From: Devosia faecipullorum
GTDB lineage: Bacteria > Pseudomonadota > Alphaproteobacteria > Rhizobiales > Devosiaceae
Reading direction: 5' to 3'
Assembly: GCF_015158295.1 (NCBI RefSeq)
Contig: NZ_JACDXV010000002.1
Coordinates: 62,001 to 126,000, forward strand
Length of the DNA stretch: 64,000 nucleotides
Both the position numbers and the translations under genes were made by a program. Below the pieces are notes generated by a model. That model saw only the letters and a program-made list of their open reading frames with translations, searched no databases and was not told where the DNA came from. This document shows positions 49,931-59,661 of the stretch, piece after piece; the first letter of the stretch is position 1, and the number at the start of each line of letters is the position of its first letter.

Positions 49931-51316
49931 TTACTGGGCGTTTTCGGCGGATGCAAGGGGCAAGGGCGATGATGGCTCGGCCAGCGCCGGGAGGCTATCC
50001 TGCGCGGAAGGGGGCAGAGGCACCGGGCGGGCATTATTGGCTAGCGGAACCTTCCATTCAAAGGCATCGAGCCTGCCGGTGAGGGGGGAGACCGGCTCCC
50101 ATTCGTCGCTGACGATATTGTCCGCGGTCCAGGCCGGGTCGCGCGGCGCATGCACGGCTCGGGCCAGCCATTCGCGGGCCTTGCCCTGATCGCCGCTCTG
50201 GCCTTCCTCGATCTCGGCCATGAGGGTGGCGACGCCCTGAGTGGCGTCTGACCCCGCAAAGGGCAAAAGGGCATCGTGGGCCAGGGGCCAGTCATAGGCG
50301 TCGATGGCGGCGCGGGCCAGCGCCATGGCGGCGGCACGGTGCGGAGCGGGCAATTCGACGATCTCGCGGATGCGCTTCAGCCGTTCCAGGGCCGAGGCGC
50401 CGGGCTGGGAATGGGCATAAAGTGCGGCGATGTCGGGATGGCCAGTGGCGCGCCACACCCGGCGCAGCAGGCTCTGGGCTTTTCGGGTCTCCCCGCGATT
50501 GATGTAGATGCGGGCCGCGATCAGGGCCGAGGGCACGAAATCGGGCAATAGCTTGAGCGCGGTGAGCGCATGGTCGAGCGCCGCATTGGGCTGGCCAATT
50601 TCGGTGTCGCGGGCGCGCGCGGTTTCGATAATGGCCTGGCGGCGGCGCTTGCGCGCCTTGTCTTCGCGCGAGGTGACGGTTTCGGCATTGACGATGGCCA
50701 CGGCCTCCGCCCATTGGCCGCGCCGGGCCAGGTCGCCGAAGACCGCCTCCGCCGCCCAGGCGGTGCCCGGCGCCAGAGCCAGGGTCTTGCGGGCAAAGGT
50801 GAGGGCCGCATCAGGCCGATTTTGGGTTCGTGCCTGATCGTAGAGTCCGGTCAGCGCCGCGACGGCGGTTTTCTCGCTGGCGATCAGGGCGCGGTAATGT
50901 TCGCGCGCGGCGGGCATATCGCCCAACGCCAGGTCGGCGCGCGCTTCGAGCAACTTGGCCGCATCGCTGTCGGGCAGGCGGGCCTGGGCCTCGCGCGCCA
51001 TGATCCGCGCCCGGGCCGGGTCGCCCGATTGCAGGGCGATAAAGGCATCGGACAATGCTTCCACGCCCTGTTCGCGCCTTTTGACGGCGCGGCGGCGCGC
51101 CATGGTTTTCGGGGCATCGATGAGCCGGCGCAGTACTGCCCAGATGGCGATGATCAAGGCGGCGGTGAGCAGCAGAACGACGACGGCCGTGCCCAGACGC
51201 GGTTGCAGGCGCTGGCCGGCAAGTTCCAGCGTCAGCGTGCCCGGCAAAGCGATGACCCAGGCGGCGAGGGCCGCAATGGCGAGGCTGGCGATGATCCAGG
51301 AGGCGAGCCGAATCAT
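49931..51316 (-). CDS. hemY: HemY-like tetratricopeptide membrane protein
   Basis: This 461-residue protein has two N-terminal membrane helices (about 8-28 and 45-62) and then a long helical repeat region (FIALQSGDPARARIMAREAQ; AALTGLYDQARTQNRPDAAL), the HemY-N plus TPR layout. HemY proteins of this type are linked to heme synthesis by operon position; they are not the oxygen-dependent protoporphyrinogen oxidase also called HemY. It overlaps the mitofilin gene by 4 bp. Confidence 0.92.
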   Translation of the reverse strand: MIRLASWIIASLAIAALAAWVIALPGTLTLELAGQRLQPRLGTAVVVLLLTAALIIAIWAVLRRLIDAPKTMARRRAVKRREQGVEALSDAFIALQSGDPARARIMAREAQARLPDSDAAKLLEARADLALGDMPAAREHYRALIASEKTAVAALTGLYDQARTQNRPDAALTFARKTLALAPGTAWAAEAVFGDLARRGQWAEAVAIVNAETVTSREDKARKRRRQAIIETARARDTEIGQPNAALDHALTALKLLPDFVPSALIAARIYINRGETRKAQSLLRRVWRATGHPDIAALYAHSQPGASALERLKRIREIVELPAPHRAAAMALARAAIDAYDWPLAHDALLPFAGSDATQGVATLMAEIEEGQSGDQGKAREWLARAVHAPRDPAWTADNIVSDEWEPVSPLTGRLDAFEWKVPLANNARPVPLPPSAQDSLPALAEPSSPLPLASAENAQ

Positions 51317-52518
51317 AGGCTGCCCTCCGGCCCGAGCGCGGCTCGGCGCAGATCGAGGAGGAACAATTCGGCATCGGCCAGAAGTGCAATATCGGCAGCG
51401 ATTGCACCAGCAGCGTCACGCATCGATGCGGGCAGGGCCGTCAATGTGTTGTGGGCGGCGCTGAAATCCCGTCTGGCAATGGCCGCTTCCAGCCGCGCTA
51501 CCAAAGCTTCGGGGCTGTCGCCCTCGATGTCTTCCGTCGGGCGGATGGCGATCACGCCGCGCAGCCAGTCCATGGCGCCATCCTGCCAGCTGGCGGCACT
51601 ATCGGCGGGACGACCGGCCAGAATATCGGGAATGGCGGCATTGAGACGGCGCGCTACATCGTCGGGGCGCGGCAGGCCCTTGTCGGCGCTGGCGACGATT
51701 GCCTGCGGCACGGGCGCTTCATGCCAGATCGTGCGCAAGGCGGTCAGCTCGGTTTGGTAGGCGCGACCGGCGGCAAAGGCCTGGTCGAGCCCGGTGAGAA
51801 TGAGTGGCAGGCGGGCCGGCGCATCGTCCGTAGCCTGTTCGGCTGCGCTGGCGAGGGCGGCAATCCGGCTTTCGGCGTCGGACAATCTCGCTGTCGCCTC
51901 GCTGCTCGTTTGCCGCAATTGGCTTATCTGCGCTTCGAGTGCGGCCAGCGCTTCGGCATTGTCCGCTTGTGCGGCGGTGTCCGTAGTCTCGGTCGGGCGC
52001 GCCGCCAGCATGTCGAGCCGGGCGGAGAGTGCGGTGACCTCGTCGGCAAGGTTGGAATCGGTATTTCCCGAGGGGATGGCGGCGAGCTCGGCTTCGATGG
52101 CCGTGAGGCGCGTCGTCAGCGACGAAAGCGTGTTTTCCACACTGCCCGAGCGCGATTGCAGCTCAGGAATGGCGGTGGCGAACTGGGCGAGGCGAGGATC
52201 GGCAGGCGGCGGGCTTTGCGACACACTCGGCCAGAGACCGAACCAGGCAAGACCATAGGCCGCGCCCAGCCCGAGCGCGCCCCCGACGAGGCCAGCGAGC
52301 CAGGGTGCGCCGGTCCCGCTGGTGGGTTCGGGGCTGTTTGGTTTGGTATTCGGCGATGGTTTGGGCGCTTCCGGCCGGCTGGGCGCCGGTTTTTCGGCTG
52401 GCTTGTCGCCGGCGGCAGTGCGCGCCGTGCCTTCCAGCACCGGGGGCCGCACCGGGCCGGTCTTGTCCGGGCTTTTGGGATCGGTGGACGGCGTCTGCTT
52501 GCCGGGATTGTCAGCCAT
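51313..52518 (-). CDS. Mitofilin/Mic60-like membrane protein
   Basis: This 401-residue protein has a Pro/Lys-rich N-terminal cytosolic tail (about 1-70), one membrane segment (GLVGGALGLGAAYGLAWFGL), a long coiled coil (about 105-225) and a C-terminal helical domain. This is the alphaproteobacterial Mic60 homologue (COG4223) encoded in the heme operon, the relative of the mitochondrial cristae-shaping protein. It is thought to link inner and outer membrane and shape intracytoplasmic membranes. Confidence 0.88.
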   Translation of the reverse strand: MADNPGKQTPSTDPKSPDKTGPVRPPVLEGTARTAAGDKPAEKPAPSRPEAPKPSPNTKPNSPEPTSGTGAPWLAGLVGGALGLGAAYGLAWFGLWPSVSQSPPPADPRLAQFATAIPELQSRSGSVENTLSSLTTRLTAIEAELAAIPSGNTDSNLADEVTALSARLDMLAARPTETTDTAAQADNAEALAALEAQISQLRQTSSEATARLSDAESRIAALASAAEQATDDAPARLPLILTGLDQAFAAGRAYQTELTALRTIWHEAPVPQAIVASADKGLPRPDDVARRLNAAIPDILAGRPADSAASWQDGAMDWLRGVIAIRPTEDIEGDSPEALVARLEAAIARRDFSAAHNTLTALPASMRDAAGAIAADIALLADAELFLLDLRRAALGPEGSL

Positions 52519-52542
52519 GGGCCTTCCTCTCTTCTCTACCGA

Positions 52543-53277
52543 TCATGATCCAGTTTGCTCGCGGGCAAAAGCCAGGGCCAGCGCCATCATCGCCTCTTCG
52601 CTGGGATGGTCGGCCAGAAGAATGCGGCTGAAATGGTTTTCGATCAGGGGCGAGGCGACATTTTCCGACAGGCAGAGCATGGGCAGGCTGCGCCTGGCGC
52701 TGTCGGGGAGCAGCGGCGCCGCGAGACGGACGAAGATTTCGGCGGTGCGGCGGGAATAAACGAGGACACCTCCGAAACCCCTATCGGCAAGGACTTGCGC
52801 AATATCCGGCGCAATCGCGGTTTCCGCGACCATTTCATAGACCGGGCTGGTCACCACCATCAGCCCGTGGGGGGCCAGAGCCTGGGCGAGATCGCCGCTC
52901 AAATGCTTGCCGCTGGGATAAAAGACCGGCCCGGACAGCCGGGCCAATGCAATCATGGTCACCAGCGAATCGAGTGTACCATCGGCTGCCTCGACCGAGG
53001 AAAACCCCATCGATCGTGCCTCATGGGCGGTCCGGTGGCCCACGGCGAAGACCGGAATGGAGAGGAAAGCTGTCAGTGCCTCAAGATCGGCAAGAGCGCG
53101 CAGGGCATTGGTGCTGGTAATGGCGAGCGCCGCGAAACCCTCGGCCTGCGGCAGGTTGGCGGGCAGGGTCTGCCGGCTCATCAGGGGGGCGACGCCCGAC
53201 GCGATCCCCAGTGCGGCGAGGCGCTCGGCGCTGGCCTGCGCATCGGGCTCGGGCCGGGTCACCAATATCGGCATCAT
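52543..53277 (-). CDS. hemD: Uroporphyrinogen-III synthase HemD
   Basis: This protein of about 244 residues starts [20 protein letters not shown] and contains LAITSTNALRALADLEAL, VFAVGHRTAHEA and VLVYSRRTAEIFVRLAAPLL, the weakly conserved HemD pattern. It cyclises hydroxymethylbilane to uroporphyrinogen III. Start is ATG 53277 or 53274, overlapping the hemC stop, so the two are translationally coupled. Confidence 0.9.
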   Translation of the reverse strand: MMPILVTRPEPDAQASAERLAALGIASGVAPLMSRQTLPANLPQAEGFAALAITSTNALRALADLEALTAFLSIPVFAVGHRTAHEARSMGFSSVEAADGTLDSLVTMIALARLSGPVFYPSGKHLSGDLAQALAPHGLMVVTSPVYEMVAETAIAPDIAQVLADRGFGGVLVYSRRTAEIFVRLAAPLLPDSARRSLPMLCLSENVASPLIENHFSRILLADHPSEEAMMALALAFAREQTGS

Positions 53278-54212
53278 GAGAGGAACCTCGTCTGCCAATC
53301 TGGGCCGGCCTGGGCCAGCAGATCCTTGCCCACCTGTTGGCCGATTGCCTCAGGGTCAGTGCCGCTGGCTTCGGCGCGGAAGGTGGTCTGGCCGTCAAGA
53401 CTGAGAATTTCGCCCTTGAGCGTCAGCATATTGCCCGCGATGGCGCTCAAGGCGCCTACCGGGGTGCGGCAGGAGCCGTCGAGCACCGCCAGCATGGTGC
53501 GCTCGGCGCTGATGGCGGCATGGGTCGGGGCATGGTCGAGCGGCGCAACGATGGCGGCGAAATGCTCGTCTCCCTGGCGCGTGGCAATGCCGATGGCACC
53601 CTGGGCGGGGGCCGGCATGAAGGCATCGGCATCCAGAATGGCGGTGGCGCGGGCCGCCTCGCCCAGCCGGTTGAGCCCGGCCATGGCCAGAAGCGTCGCG
53701 TCGGCCACGCCGTCCAGCAGCTTTTGCAGCCGGGTATGGACATTCCCGCGAAAGGGCACGATGCGCAGGTCCGGCCGCAGACGTCGGGCCTGGGCGGCGC
53801 GGCGGATGGAGGAGGTGCCGAAACGGGCGCCATCGGGCAGATTGTCGATATTGTTGACGCTGACCGAAATGAAGGCGTCGCGGATATCCTCGCGTTCGAG
53901 AAAGGCAGAGAGCACCATGCCCGGCGGCAGGCCAGTGGCGACGTCCTTGCTCGAATGCACCCCGATATCGATCTGGCCGGCGAGCAGGGCTTCATCGATC
54001 TCCTTGGTAAAGACCCCCTTGCCGCCAATATCGGAGAGGGTAGTGTTTTCGGCCTGGCTGCGGTCGCCGCCGGTGGAGATCACCGTGATGGCAATATCTT
54101 CCTCGGCCACGCCATGGGCTGCTGAAAGCAGCCTGCGCACCAGCCGGGCCTGGGCCAGAGCGAGCGGGCTGCCGCGTGTTCCGATCCGGGCGAAGGGGGT
54201 TGGCGATTGCAT
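53274..54212 (-). CDS. hemC: Hydroxymethylbilane synthase HemC
   Basis: This 312-residue enzyme polymerises four porphobilinogen units. It starts with [20 protein letters not shown] and has [32 protein letters not shown] and [15 protein letters not shown]. The dipyrromethane cofactor Cys is in [11 protein letters not shown]. It is first gene of hemC-hemD-mic60-hemY and divergent from tsaD with 56 bp between them. Confidence 0.97.
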   Translation of the reverse strand: MQSPTPFARIGTRGSPLALAQARLVRRLLSAAHGVAEEDIAITVISTGGDRSQAENTTLSDIGGKGVFTKEIDEALLAGQIDIGVHSSKDVATGLPPGMVLSAFLEREDIRDAFISVSVNNIDNLPDGARFGTSSIRRAAQARRLRPDLRIVPFRGNVHTRLQKLLDGVADATLLAMAGLNRLGEAARATAILDADAFMPAPAQGAIGIATRQGDEHFAAIVAPLDHAPTHAAISAERTMLAVLDGSCRTPVGALSAIAGNMLTLKGEILSLDGQTTFRAEASGTDPEAIGQQVGKDLLAQAGPDWQTRFLS

Positions 54213-54268
54213 ATCCGGGCGGTCCTAGTGTAGGCGATAGGCTCCCTTGTGGGAGTAACCAATTCGAC

Positions 54269-55348
54269 ATGACCGGGCAAGCGCCAGCCATCATTCTGGG
54301 CATCGAGACCAGCTGCGACGAAACCGCCGCCGCCATTGTCACACGCGATGAATCCGGCCGGGGCCGCATTCGTTCCAATGTGGTGCGCAGCCAGATCGAT
54401 GAACATGCGGCATTTGGCGGCGTGGTGCCGGAACTGGCGGCACGAGCCCATGTCGAATGGCTCGATCATATCATCGCCCAGGCTATGGACGAAGCGGGGA
54501 TCTGCCTCGACGATATCGACGCGGTGGCGGCAACGGCCGGTCCGGGACTGATCGGGGGTGTGCTGGTGGGGCTGACCACGGCCAAGGCGCTGACCGCTTC
54601 GCTCGGCAAGACCCTCATTGCGGTCAATCACCTGGAAGGCCATGCGCTGACGGCGCGGCTGACCGATGGGGTCGAGTTCCCCTATCTGATGCTGCTGGTT
54701 TCGGGCGGGCACAGCCAATTCGTGCTGGTGCGGGGGGTCGGCCATTACGAGCGCTGGGGCGGCACGATCGACGATGCGCTGGGCGAGGCCTTCGACAAGG
54801 TGGCCAAGCTGCTCTCGCTGGGCCATCCCGGCGGGCCGGCGGTCGAACAGGCGGCCAAGGTGGGGGACGCGCGCCGGTTCAAGTTTCCGCGACCGCTCTT
54901 GCGGGAGGCGCGGCTGGATTTTTCCTTCTCCGGGCTCAAGACCGCAGTGCGGCTCCAGGCCGAGGCCATAGCGCCGCTCACCGACAAGGATGTCGCCGAT
55001 ATTGCCGCCAGCTTCCAGGCGGCGGTGACCGAGATCGTCGCCACGCGGTCGCGGCAGGCATTGGAACGGTTCAGGACGGACTTGCCCGAGGCCATGCCGC
55101 AATTGGTGGTGGCGGGGGGCGTTGCGGCCAATCGCAAAATTGCGGCGGCGCTGGCGGAGGTGGCGGAGGAGATGGGGGCAAAGCTGGTCGTGCCGCCCAT
55201 TGCGCTCTGCACCGATAATGGCGCCATGGTCGCCTGGGCCGGCGCCGAGCGGCTGGCGCTGGGCGCGGCGGATGGATTCGAGGTGGTGGCGCGGCCGCGC
55301 TGGCCGCTCGACAGTCCTGATATGAAGGTGGGCGGCGATGCGGCTTGA
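54269..55348 (+). CDS. tsaD: tRNA N6-threonylcarbamoyladenosine synthase catalytic subunit TsaD
   Basis: This 359-residue protein has [16 protein letters not shown] at the N-terminus, metal ligands HLEGH (His121, His125), [13 protein letters not shown] and [11 protein letters not shown]. TsaD transfers the threonylcarbamoyl group to A37 of ANN-decoding tRNAs. ATG 54269 is set by the conserved N-terminus. It overlaps gpsA by 11 bp. Confidence 0.97.
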   Translation: MTGQAPAIILGIETSCDETAAAIVTRDESGRGRIRSNVVRSQIDEHAAFGGVVPELAARAHVEWLDHIIAQAMDEAGICLDDIDAVAATAGPGLIGGVLVGLTTAKALTASLGKTLIAVNHLEGHALTARLTDGVEFPYLMLLVSGGHSQFVLVRGVGHYERWGGTIDDALGEAFDKVAKLLSLGHPGGPAVEQAAKVGDARRFKFPRPLLREARLDFSFSGLKTAVRLQAEAIAPLTDKDVADIAASFQAAVTEIVATRSRQALERFRTDLPEAMPQLVVAGGVAANRKIAAALAEVAEEMGAKLVVPPIALCTDNGAMVAWAGAERLALGAADGFEVVARPRWPLDSPDMKVGGDAA

Positions 55349-56324
55349 GACGGTTTCGGTCATTGGCGGCGGCGCCTGGGGCACGGCCTTGGCGCAGGCC
55401 GCTGCCATGGCGGGGCGGGATGTGACCCTGGTGGTGCGCAGCGCCGAGCGGGCCGAAGCGATCAACATGAGCCGGGTCAATGCCTCGGCTCTGCCCGGGC
55501 AGAGGCTGGTTGACGGGGTGACGGCGGTAGCCAGTTTTAGTGGCGCCGATATCATCATTCTGGCGGTGCCGGCGCAGGCGACGCGGGGATTGCTGGCCGG
55601 CATCGATCCGGCCCTTTTGGCCGGCCGGCCGGTGGCGCTCTCGGCCAAGGGGCTGGAGACCGGCACCTTGGCGCGGCAGAGTGAAATCCTCCTCGACATG
55701 GCGCCAGACGCGCTGCCCTACGTGCTCTCGGGGCCGAGCTTTGCGGGGGACGTGGCGGCAGGACGGCCGACGGCGGTGACTTTGGCCGGGGACGATGCCA
55801 GCGACACGTCCGATCTGGCGGCGGCGTTGGCCGGCCCCTCCTTCCGGCCCTATGCCGCCGATGACCGGATCGGGGTCGAGATCGCCGGGGCACTCAAGAA
55901 TGTCTATGCGCTGGCCTGCGGCGCAGTCGAAGGGGCTAGCCTGGGGGCTTCAGCCCGGGCGGCGCTGATCGCGCGAGGCTATGCCGAGATGGCGCGCATG
56001 GTGACGGCCATGGGCGGTTCGGCCCATACGCTGACCGGACTGGCCGGGCTCGGCGACCTGACGCTGACCTGCACTTCGGTGCAATCGCGCAATTATCAGT
56101 TCGGCATGGCGCTGGGCGCCGGGCAACAGACCGAAGCAATCCTGGCCTCCGGGGCCAAACTGGCCGAAGGGGTCGCCACCGCGCCGGTCGCGGCCGCGCT
56201 GGCCAGAAGCCTTGATGTCGAAGCGCCGCTGATCGATGCCGTCAGCGATGTGGTCGCCGGTCGGGCCGATATTGCAACAATCGTGGCGGGACTGATGTCC
56301 CGCCCGCTCAAGAGGGAACATTAG
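55338..56324 (+). CDS. gpsA: Glycerol-3-phosphate dehydrogenase [NAD(P)+] GpsA
   Basis: This 328-residue enzyme supplies glycerol 3-phosphate for phospholipids. It has a Rossmann loop, [10 protein letters not shown] (about 9-18), then [13 protein letters not shown] [35 protein letters not shown] and [20 protein letters not shown] with the catalytic Lys. Its start is inside tsaD, so translation is probably coupled. Confidence 0.96.
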   Translation: MRLETVSVIGGGAWGTALAQAAAMAGRDVTLVVRSAERAEAINMSRVNASALPGQRLVDGVTAVASFSGADIIILAVPAQATRGLLAGIDPALLAGRPVALSAKGLETGTLARQSEILLDMAPDALPYVLSGPSFAGDVAAGRPTAVTLAGDDASDTSDLAAALAGPSFRPYAADDRIGVEIAGALKNVYALACGAVEGASLGASARAALIARGYAEMARMVTAMGGSAHTLTGLAGLGDLTLTCTSVQSRNYQFGMALGAGQQTEAILASGAKLAEGVATAPVAAALARSLDVEAPLIDAVSDVVAGRADIATIVAGLMSRPLKREH

Positions 56325-56326
56325 AA

Positions 56327-56620
56327 ATGCTCTATGCCATGATCGCCAAGGATGCCCCCGGCGCGCAGCAATTGCGGACCGATACGCGGCCGGTGCATCT
56401 GGATCACCTGAAATCGCTGGGCCAGAAGCTGGTCTTTGCCGGCGCGCTGCTCGACGCCGATGACCGGCCGGAGGGCTCGATCGTGGTGTTCGAGGCCGAG
56501 AGCCTTGCGGAAGCCGAACAGCTGGCCGCCGCCGATCCCTTCGTGCCCGCCGGGGTTTTTGCCAGCTATGAGGTCAAGCGCTGGCGTCTGGCCATCAACA
56601 ATTCCGGCGCGGAGCTCTAG
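56327..56620 (+). CDS. YciI family protein
   Basis: This 97-residue ferredoxin-fold protein starts MLYAMIAKDAPGAQQLRTDT, followed by RPVHLDHLKSLG with the conserved His, GSIVVFEAESLAEAEQLAAA and DPFVPAGVFASYEVKRWRLA. The family is related to muconolactone isomerase and dyp-type folds; no reaction is assigned. It begins 2 bp after gpsA. Confidence 0.92.
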   Translation: MLYAMIAKDAPGAQQLRTDTRPVHLDHLKSLGQKLVFAGALLDADDRPEGSIVVFEAESLAEAEQLAAADPFVPAGVFASYEVKRWRLAINNSGAEL

Positions 56621-56623
56621 ACC

Positions 56624-57058
56624 ATGGCCTATTGGCTGATGAAGTCCGAGCCCGACGTGTTTTCATTCGACGACCTCGTGGCCAAGACCGAAAAGGGCGA
56701 GGCAGAAGAATGGCATGGCGTGCGCAATTATGCGGCGCGCAACAATATGCGGGCCATGGCCATCGGCGATGAGGCCTTCTTCTACCATTCCAATATCGGC
56801 AAGGAGATCGTCGGCATCATGAAAATCGTGGTGCCGGCCCATCCCGACAGCACCGCCGAGCTCAATGCCAAGGGCGAAGTGGTCTGGGAATGCGTCGATG
56901 TGCAATCGGTCAGGCCGTTCCCGCGCCCGGTGAGCCTAGCCGAGATCAAGGCGGTGCCGGAACTGGCCGATCTCGAACTGGTCAAGCTGTCGCGGCTCTC
57001 GGTCTCCAAAGTGTCGGAGGCCGAATGGCAGCGGCTCTGCGCCATGGGCGGGCTCTGA
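56624..57058 (+). CDS. EVE domain protein (thymocyte nuclear protein 1-like)
   Basis: This 144-residue, PUA-like protein has YWLMKSEPDVFSFDDLVA, GVRNYAARNNMRAMAIGDEA, FFYHSNIGKEIVGIMKIV and WECVDVQSVRPFPRPVSLAE. EVE domains bind modified bases in DNA or RNA. It starts 3 bp after the YciI gene, ending the tsaD-gpsA-yciI-EVE unit. No restriction system is nearby, so a housekeeping role is more likely than defence. Confidence 0.94.
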   Translation: MAYWLMKSEPDVFSFDDLVAKTEKGEAEEWHGVRNYAARNNMRAMAIGDEAFFYHSNIGKEIVGIMKIVVPAHPDSTAELNAKGEVVWECVDVQSVRPFPRPVSLAEIKAVPELADLELVKLSRLSVSKVSEAEWQRLCAMGGL

Positions 57059-57744
57059 GACACGGACAGGCGAAAATGCCGGACGGCGAGGCGCCTCCGG
57101 GTTTGCTGTGGATAGAGTTCGCCATTCGAGCTTGGCGCTCATGGCCTTCTCGGCAATAACCTTCCACCGGAAGGATTTTGCGTGCCGCCGCCTCGAAGCT
57201 GCGGCGTGGGGCGAAATTCGCCTCGGTGCCGGTGGTCCGGCAAAGGTATAGGTTGAGGAAAACCTCGCCCCACGCACCGGCGGCTCGTTCGACGCGCTGG
57301 GTCCGGCGGAATTACGTCCGCTCCGATCCATGAGGGACTGCTTCGTCTTCGCCCTGCTGGCGACGTGGCAGCTGCCGATCCGGTGCAGCCGGAAGGGCCC
57401 GACATGGTTCCCCGGGGAGAGTACCGGGGGTCCGTCCATTCGCGCGAACGGAAGAAAGGCGACCCCTTCTCCATCCGGTCCCCCACACCGATTGTTCGTC
57501 GCGACCGCGCAGCCTGTGCAGGAGTGCGGACAATGTGCCTGAGGTTTCGGGGGAGGGGGATAGAGGGGATAAGTCTTGGTTCAGTTCACGCAAGCCCGAG
57601 GGTGACGAGCGAGGGTGAGAGTGTTTGTGAGCCCGCTGGGACTCGGTGTCTTTTTGAAGCTGCGGAACGCCCATTCTCGTTCTCTCCCCTCAGGGGGAGG
57701 GAGGCGCAGGAGCCGATGAATGGGCACCATCTTGATCCTGCAGA
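57059..57744. other. Gene-free 686-bp interval with RNA-like folding
   Basis: I recognise no protein here, although several frames stay open. The clearest structure is at 57204-57275: an 11-bp outer stem (GCGTGGGGCGA with TCGCCCCACGC) encloses two small hairpins, GCCGG-TGGT-CCGGC (57228-57241) and GGTT-GAGGAA-AACC (57251-57264), a three-way-junction shape. Further pairs are CCCCGG/CCGGGG (57410-57429), CTCCCC/GGGGAG (57684-57699) and CTTGATC/GATCAAG (57731-57749). Either strand could be transcribed. No terminator with a T-run was found. Confidence 0.55.
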
Positions 57745-58353
57745 TCAAGGGGCGATGGGCGGGGTTTCGGCTTCGGGGGCGTATTTATTGAGCAGCGGCA
57801 ATTGGGTCAAAGAGAAGATCACGGTCAGCGGCATGATGCCCCAGACCTTGAAGGCGACCCAGAAATCGGTGGTGAAATTGCGCCATACCACTTCGTTGAG
57901 CACCGCCAGCACGACGAAGAACAGGCCCCAATTGAGGGTTAGCTTCCACCAGCCCTCGGGCCGCAATTTATAGACGTCGCCGAAGACATATTTGAGCAGC
58001 GATTGCCCGAAGACCAGTCCGCCCAGCAGCACCGAGGCGAACATCACATTGGTGATGGTGGGCTTCATCTTGATGAAGGTGTCGTCCTGCAGCCATAGCG
58101 TCAGCCCGCCAAAGACCAGGACCACCACGCCGGTGACCAGCGGCATGACCGCTACCTTTTTGAGGATCAGCCAGCTCAGCGCCAGCGAGACGGCCATGGC
58201 CGCCATGAACCAGGCGGTGGCGACGAAAATGTCGGCGCGGCCATTCATGATGAAGAAGATGACCAGCGGCCCCAATTCCAGCGCCAGCTTGATGATCTGG
58301 GGGCGCAATTCGTCCCAATTGACGTCCGGTTCGGCAGCTTTGTCGGTCATCAT
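57745..58353 (-). CDS. yciB: Inner-membrane protein YciB (septation protein A / IspZ)
   Basis: This 202-residue protein has about five membrane segments. It contains [20 protein letters not shown], then GKKVAVM-like [60 protein letters not shown] and [20 protein letters not shown], all family hallmarks. YciB contributes to cell-envelope synthesis and division. It is the last gene of the dapF-mtaB-ftsY-yciB unit. Confidence 0.94.
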   Translation of the reverse strand: MMTDKAAEPDVNWDELRPQIIKLALELGPLVIFFIMNGRADIFVATAWFMAAMAVSLALSWLILKKVAVMPLVTGVVVLVFGGLTLWLQDDTFIKMKPTITNVMFASVLLGGLVFGQSLLKYVFGDVYKLRPEGWWKLTLNWGLFFVVLAVLNEVVWRNFTTDFWVAFKVWGIMPLTVIFSLTQLPLLNKYAPEAETPPIAP

Positions 58354-58447
58354 CTATTCCGTGGATTTGCCTGCCAATGTGATGGCAGGGGCCCCGCTAT
58401 GCAAGCGATAGGGAGCAAGAATGGTGTTTTTGGGACGGTGCGCCAGT

Positions 58448-59641
58448 CTAGGGGTGCGCCCCGCCGGTGATCGCCCGGGCGAAATCGCTGGCCGCGAAGG
58501 GCTCGAGGTCTTCCACCCCTTCGCCGACGCCGATGAAATGCACCGGCAGGCCGAACCTTGAGGCAATGGCCACGAGAATGCCGCCCCTGGCCGTGCCGTC
58601 GAGCTTGGTCATGACCAGGCCGGTGACCCCGGCGCGCTGGCCGAAAATCTCCACCTGCTTGAGCGCGTTCTGGCCGGTGGTGGCATCGAGCGTGAGCAGG
58701 GTCGCATGCGGCGCGCTCGGATCGACTTTCTTGATGACGCGGATGACCTTTTCCAGCTCGCCCATCAATTCCTCGCGGTTCTGCAGGCGGCCGGCCGTAT
58801 CGATGATGAGGATGTCGCGGTTCTCTGCCGTCGCCTGGGTGACAGCGTCGAAGGCCAGGCCCGAGGCATCGGCGCCGGCGGGGCGGGCAATGACCGGCGC
58901 GCCGGTGCGCTGGCCCCAGACCTGCAGCTGTTCGATGGCGGCGGCGCGGAACGTGTCGCCGGCAGCCAGCATGATCGAGCGGCCTTCGCGGCTGAATTTT
59001 TGCGCCAACTTGCCGATCGTGGTGGTCTTGCCCGAGCCATTGACCCCGATCATCAGGATGACGAAGGGCTTTTTGGCGCTGTCGATCACCAGCGGACGCG
59101 CCACCGGGTCCAGCACTTTTTCCACCTCGGCGGCGAGGACGGCGCGTACATCGGCGTCCGAAATCTCCTTGTCGAAGCGGTCGCGGCGCAGCGTCTCGGT
59201 GATGGCGCTTGCCGTGTCCACGCCCAGATCGGCCTGGATCAGGACATCCTCGAGCTCGTCCAGCGTTGCCGCGTCGAGCTTGCGCTTGGTAAAGACCGAG
59301 GTGATCGAAGTGCCGAGCGTGTCCGAAGAGCGGCGCAGGCCGGTGGCGAGGCGGGCGAACCAGCCCTGCGGCTTGGCCGGTTCGCCGACGGCAGCAGGCG
59401 GGGTGATGAACTGGTCTTCGATCCGCTCGATATAATCAGGCGTGGTCTCCGGCGGGCCGGGCGGGGGTGGATGATCGGCTGGGACCGGAGCCGGGGGCGG
59501 TTCGGGCGCAAAAGGCGCCGGCCCGGGCATCGGCGGGGCCGGGCTATCGGGTATTTTCTGTGGCGTTTCGGTCGGCGCCGGCAAAGGCGCGCCCTGGGTG
59601 CCGAAGAGGCGCTGGAAAAATCCGGGTTTCTTGTCGCTCAT
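58448..59641 (-). CDS. ftsY: Signal recognition particle receptor FtsY
   Basis: FtsY is the SRP receptor at the membrane. The 397-residue protein has a Pro-rich acidic A region (about 20-80), the N domain (LDAATLDELEDVLIQADLGV) and the G domain. The latter shows GVNGSGKTTT (199-208), AAGDTFRAAAIEQLQVW, IIDTAGRLQNREELM and TKLDGTARGG. AGGGA precedes ATG 59641. Longer in-frame starts lie inside mtaB and are not supported. Confidence 0.97.
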   Translation of the reverse strand: MSDKKPGFFQRLFGTQGAPLPAPTETPQKIPDSPAPPMPGPAPFAPEPPPAPVPADHPPPPGPPETTPDYIERIEDQFITPPAAVGEPAKPQGWFARLATGLRRSSDTLGTSITSVFTKRKLDAATLDELEDVLIQADLGVDTASAITETLRRDRFDKEISDADVRAVLAAEVEKVLDPVARPLVIDSAKKPFVILMIGVNGSGKTTTIGKLAQKFSREGRSIMLAAGDTFRAAAIEQLQVWGQRTGAPVIARPAGADASGLAFDAVTQATAENRDILIIDTAGRLQNREELMGELEKVIRVIKKVDPSAPHATLLTLDATTGQNALKQVEIFGQRAGVTGLVMTKLDGTARGGILVAIASRFGLPVHFIGVGEGVEDLEPFAASDFARAITGGAHP

Positions 59642-59661
59642 GGCAATCCCTGAAAACAATA

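Noticed and set aside
57059..57744. RNase P RNA, tmRNA or SRP RNA in the gene-free interval
   Set aside because: The conserved strings of RNase P RNA (for example GAGGAAAGTC), a tmRNA tag and tRNA-like ends, and the SRP apical loop were not found on either strand.
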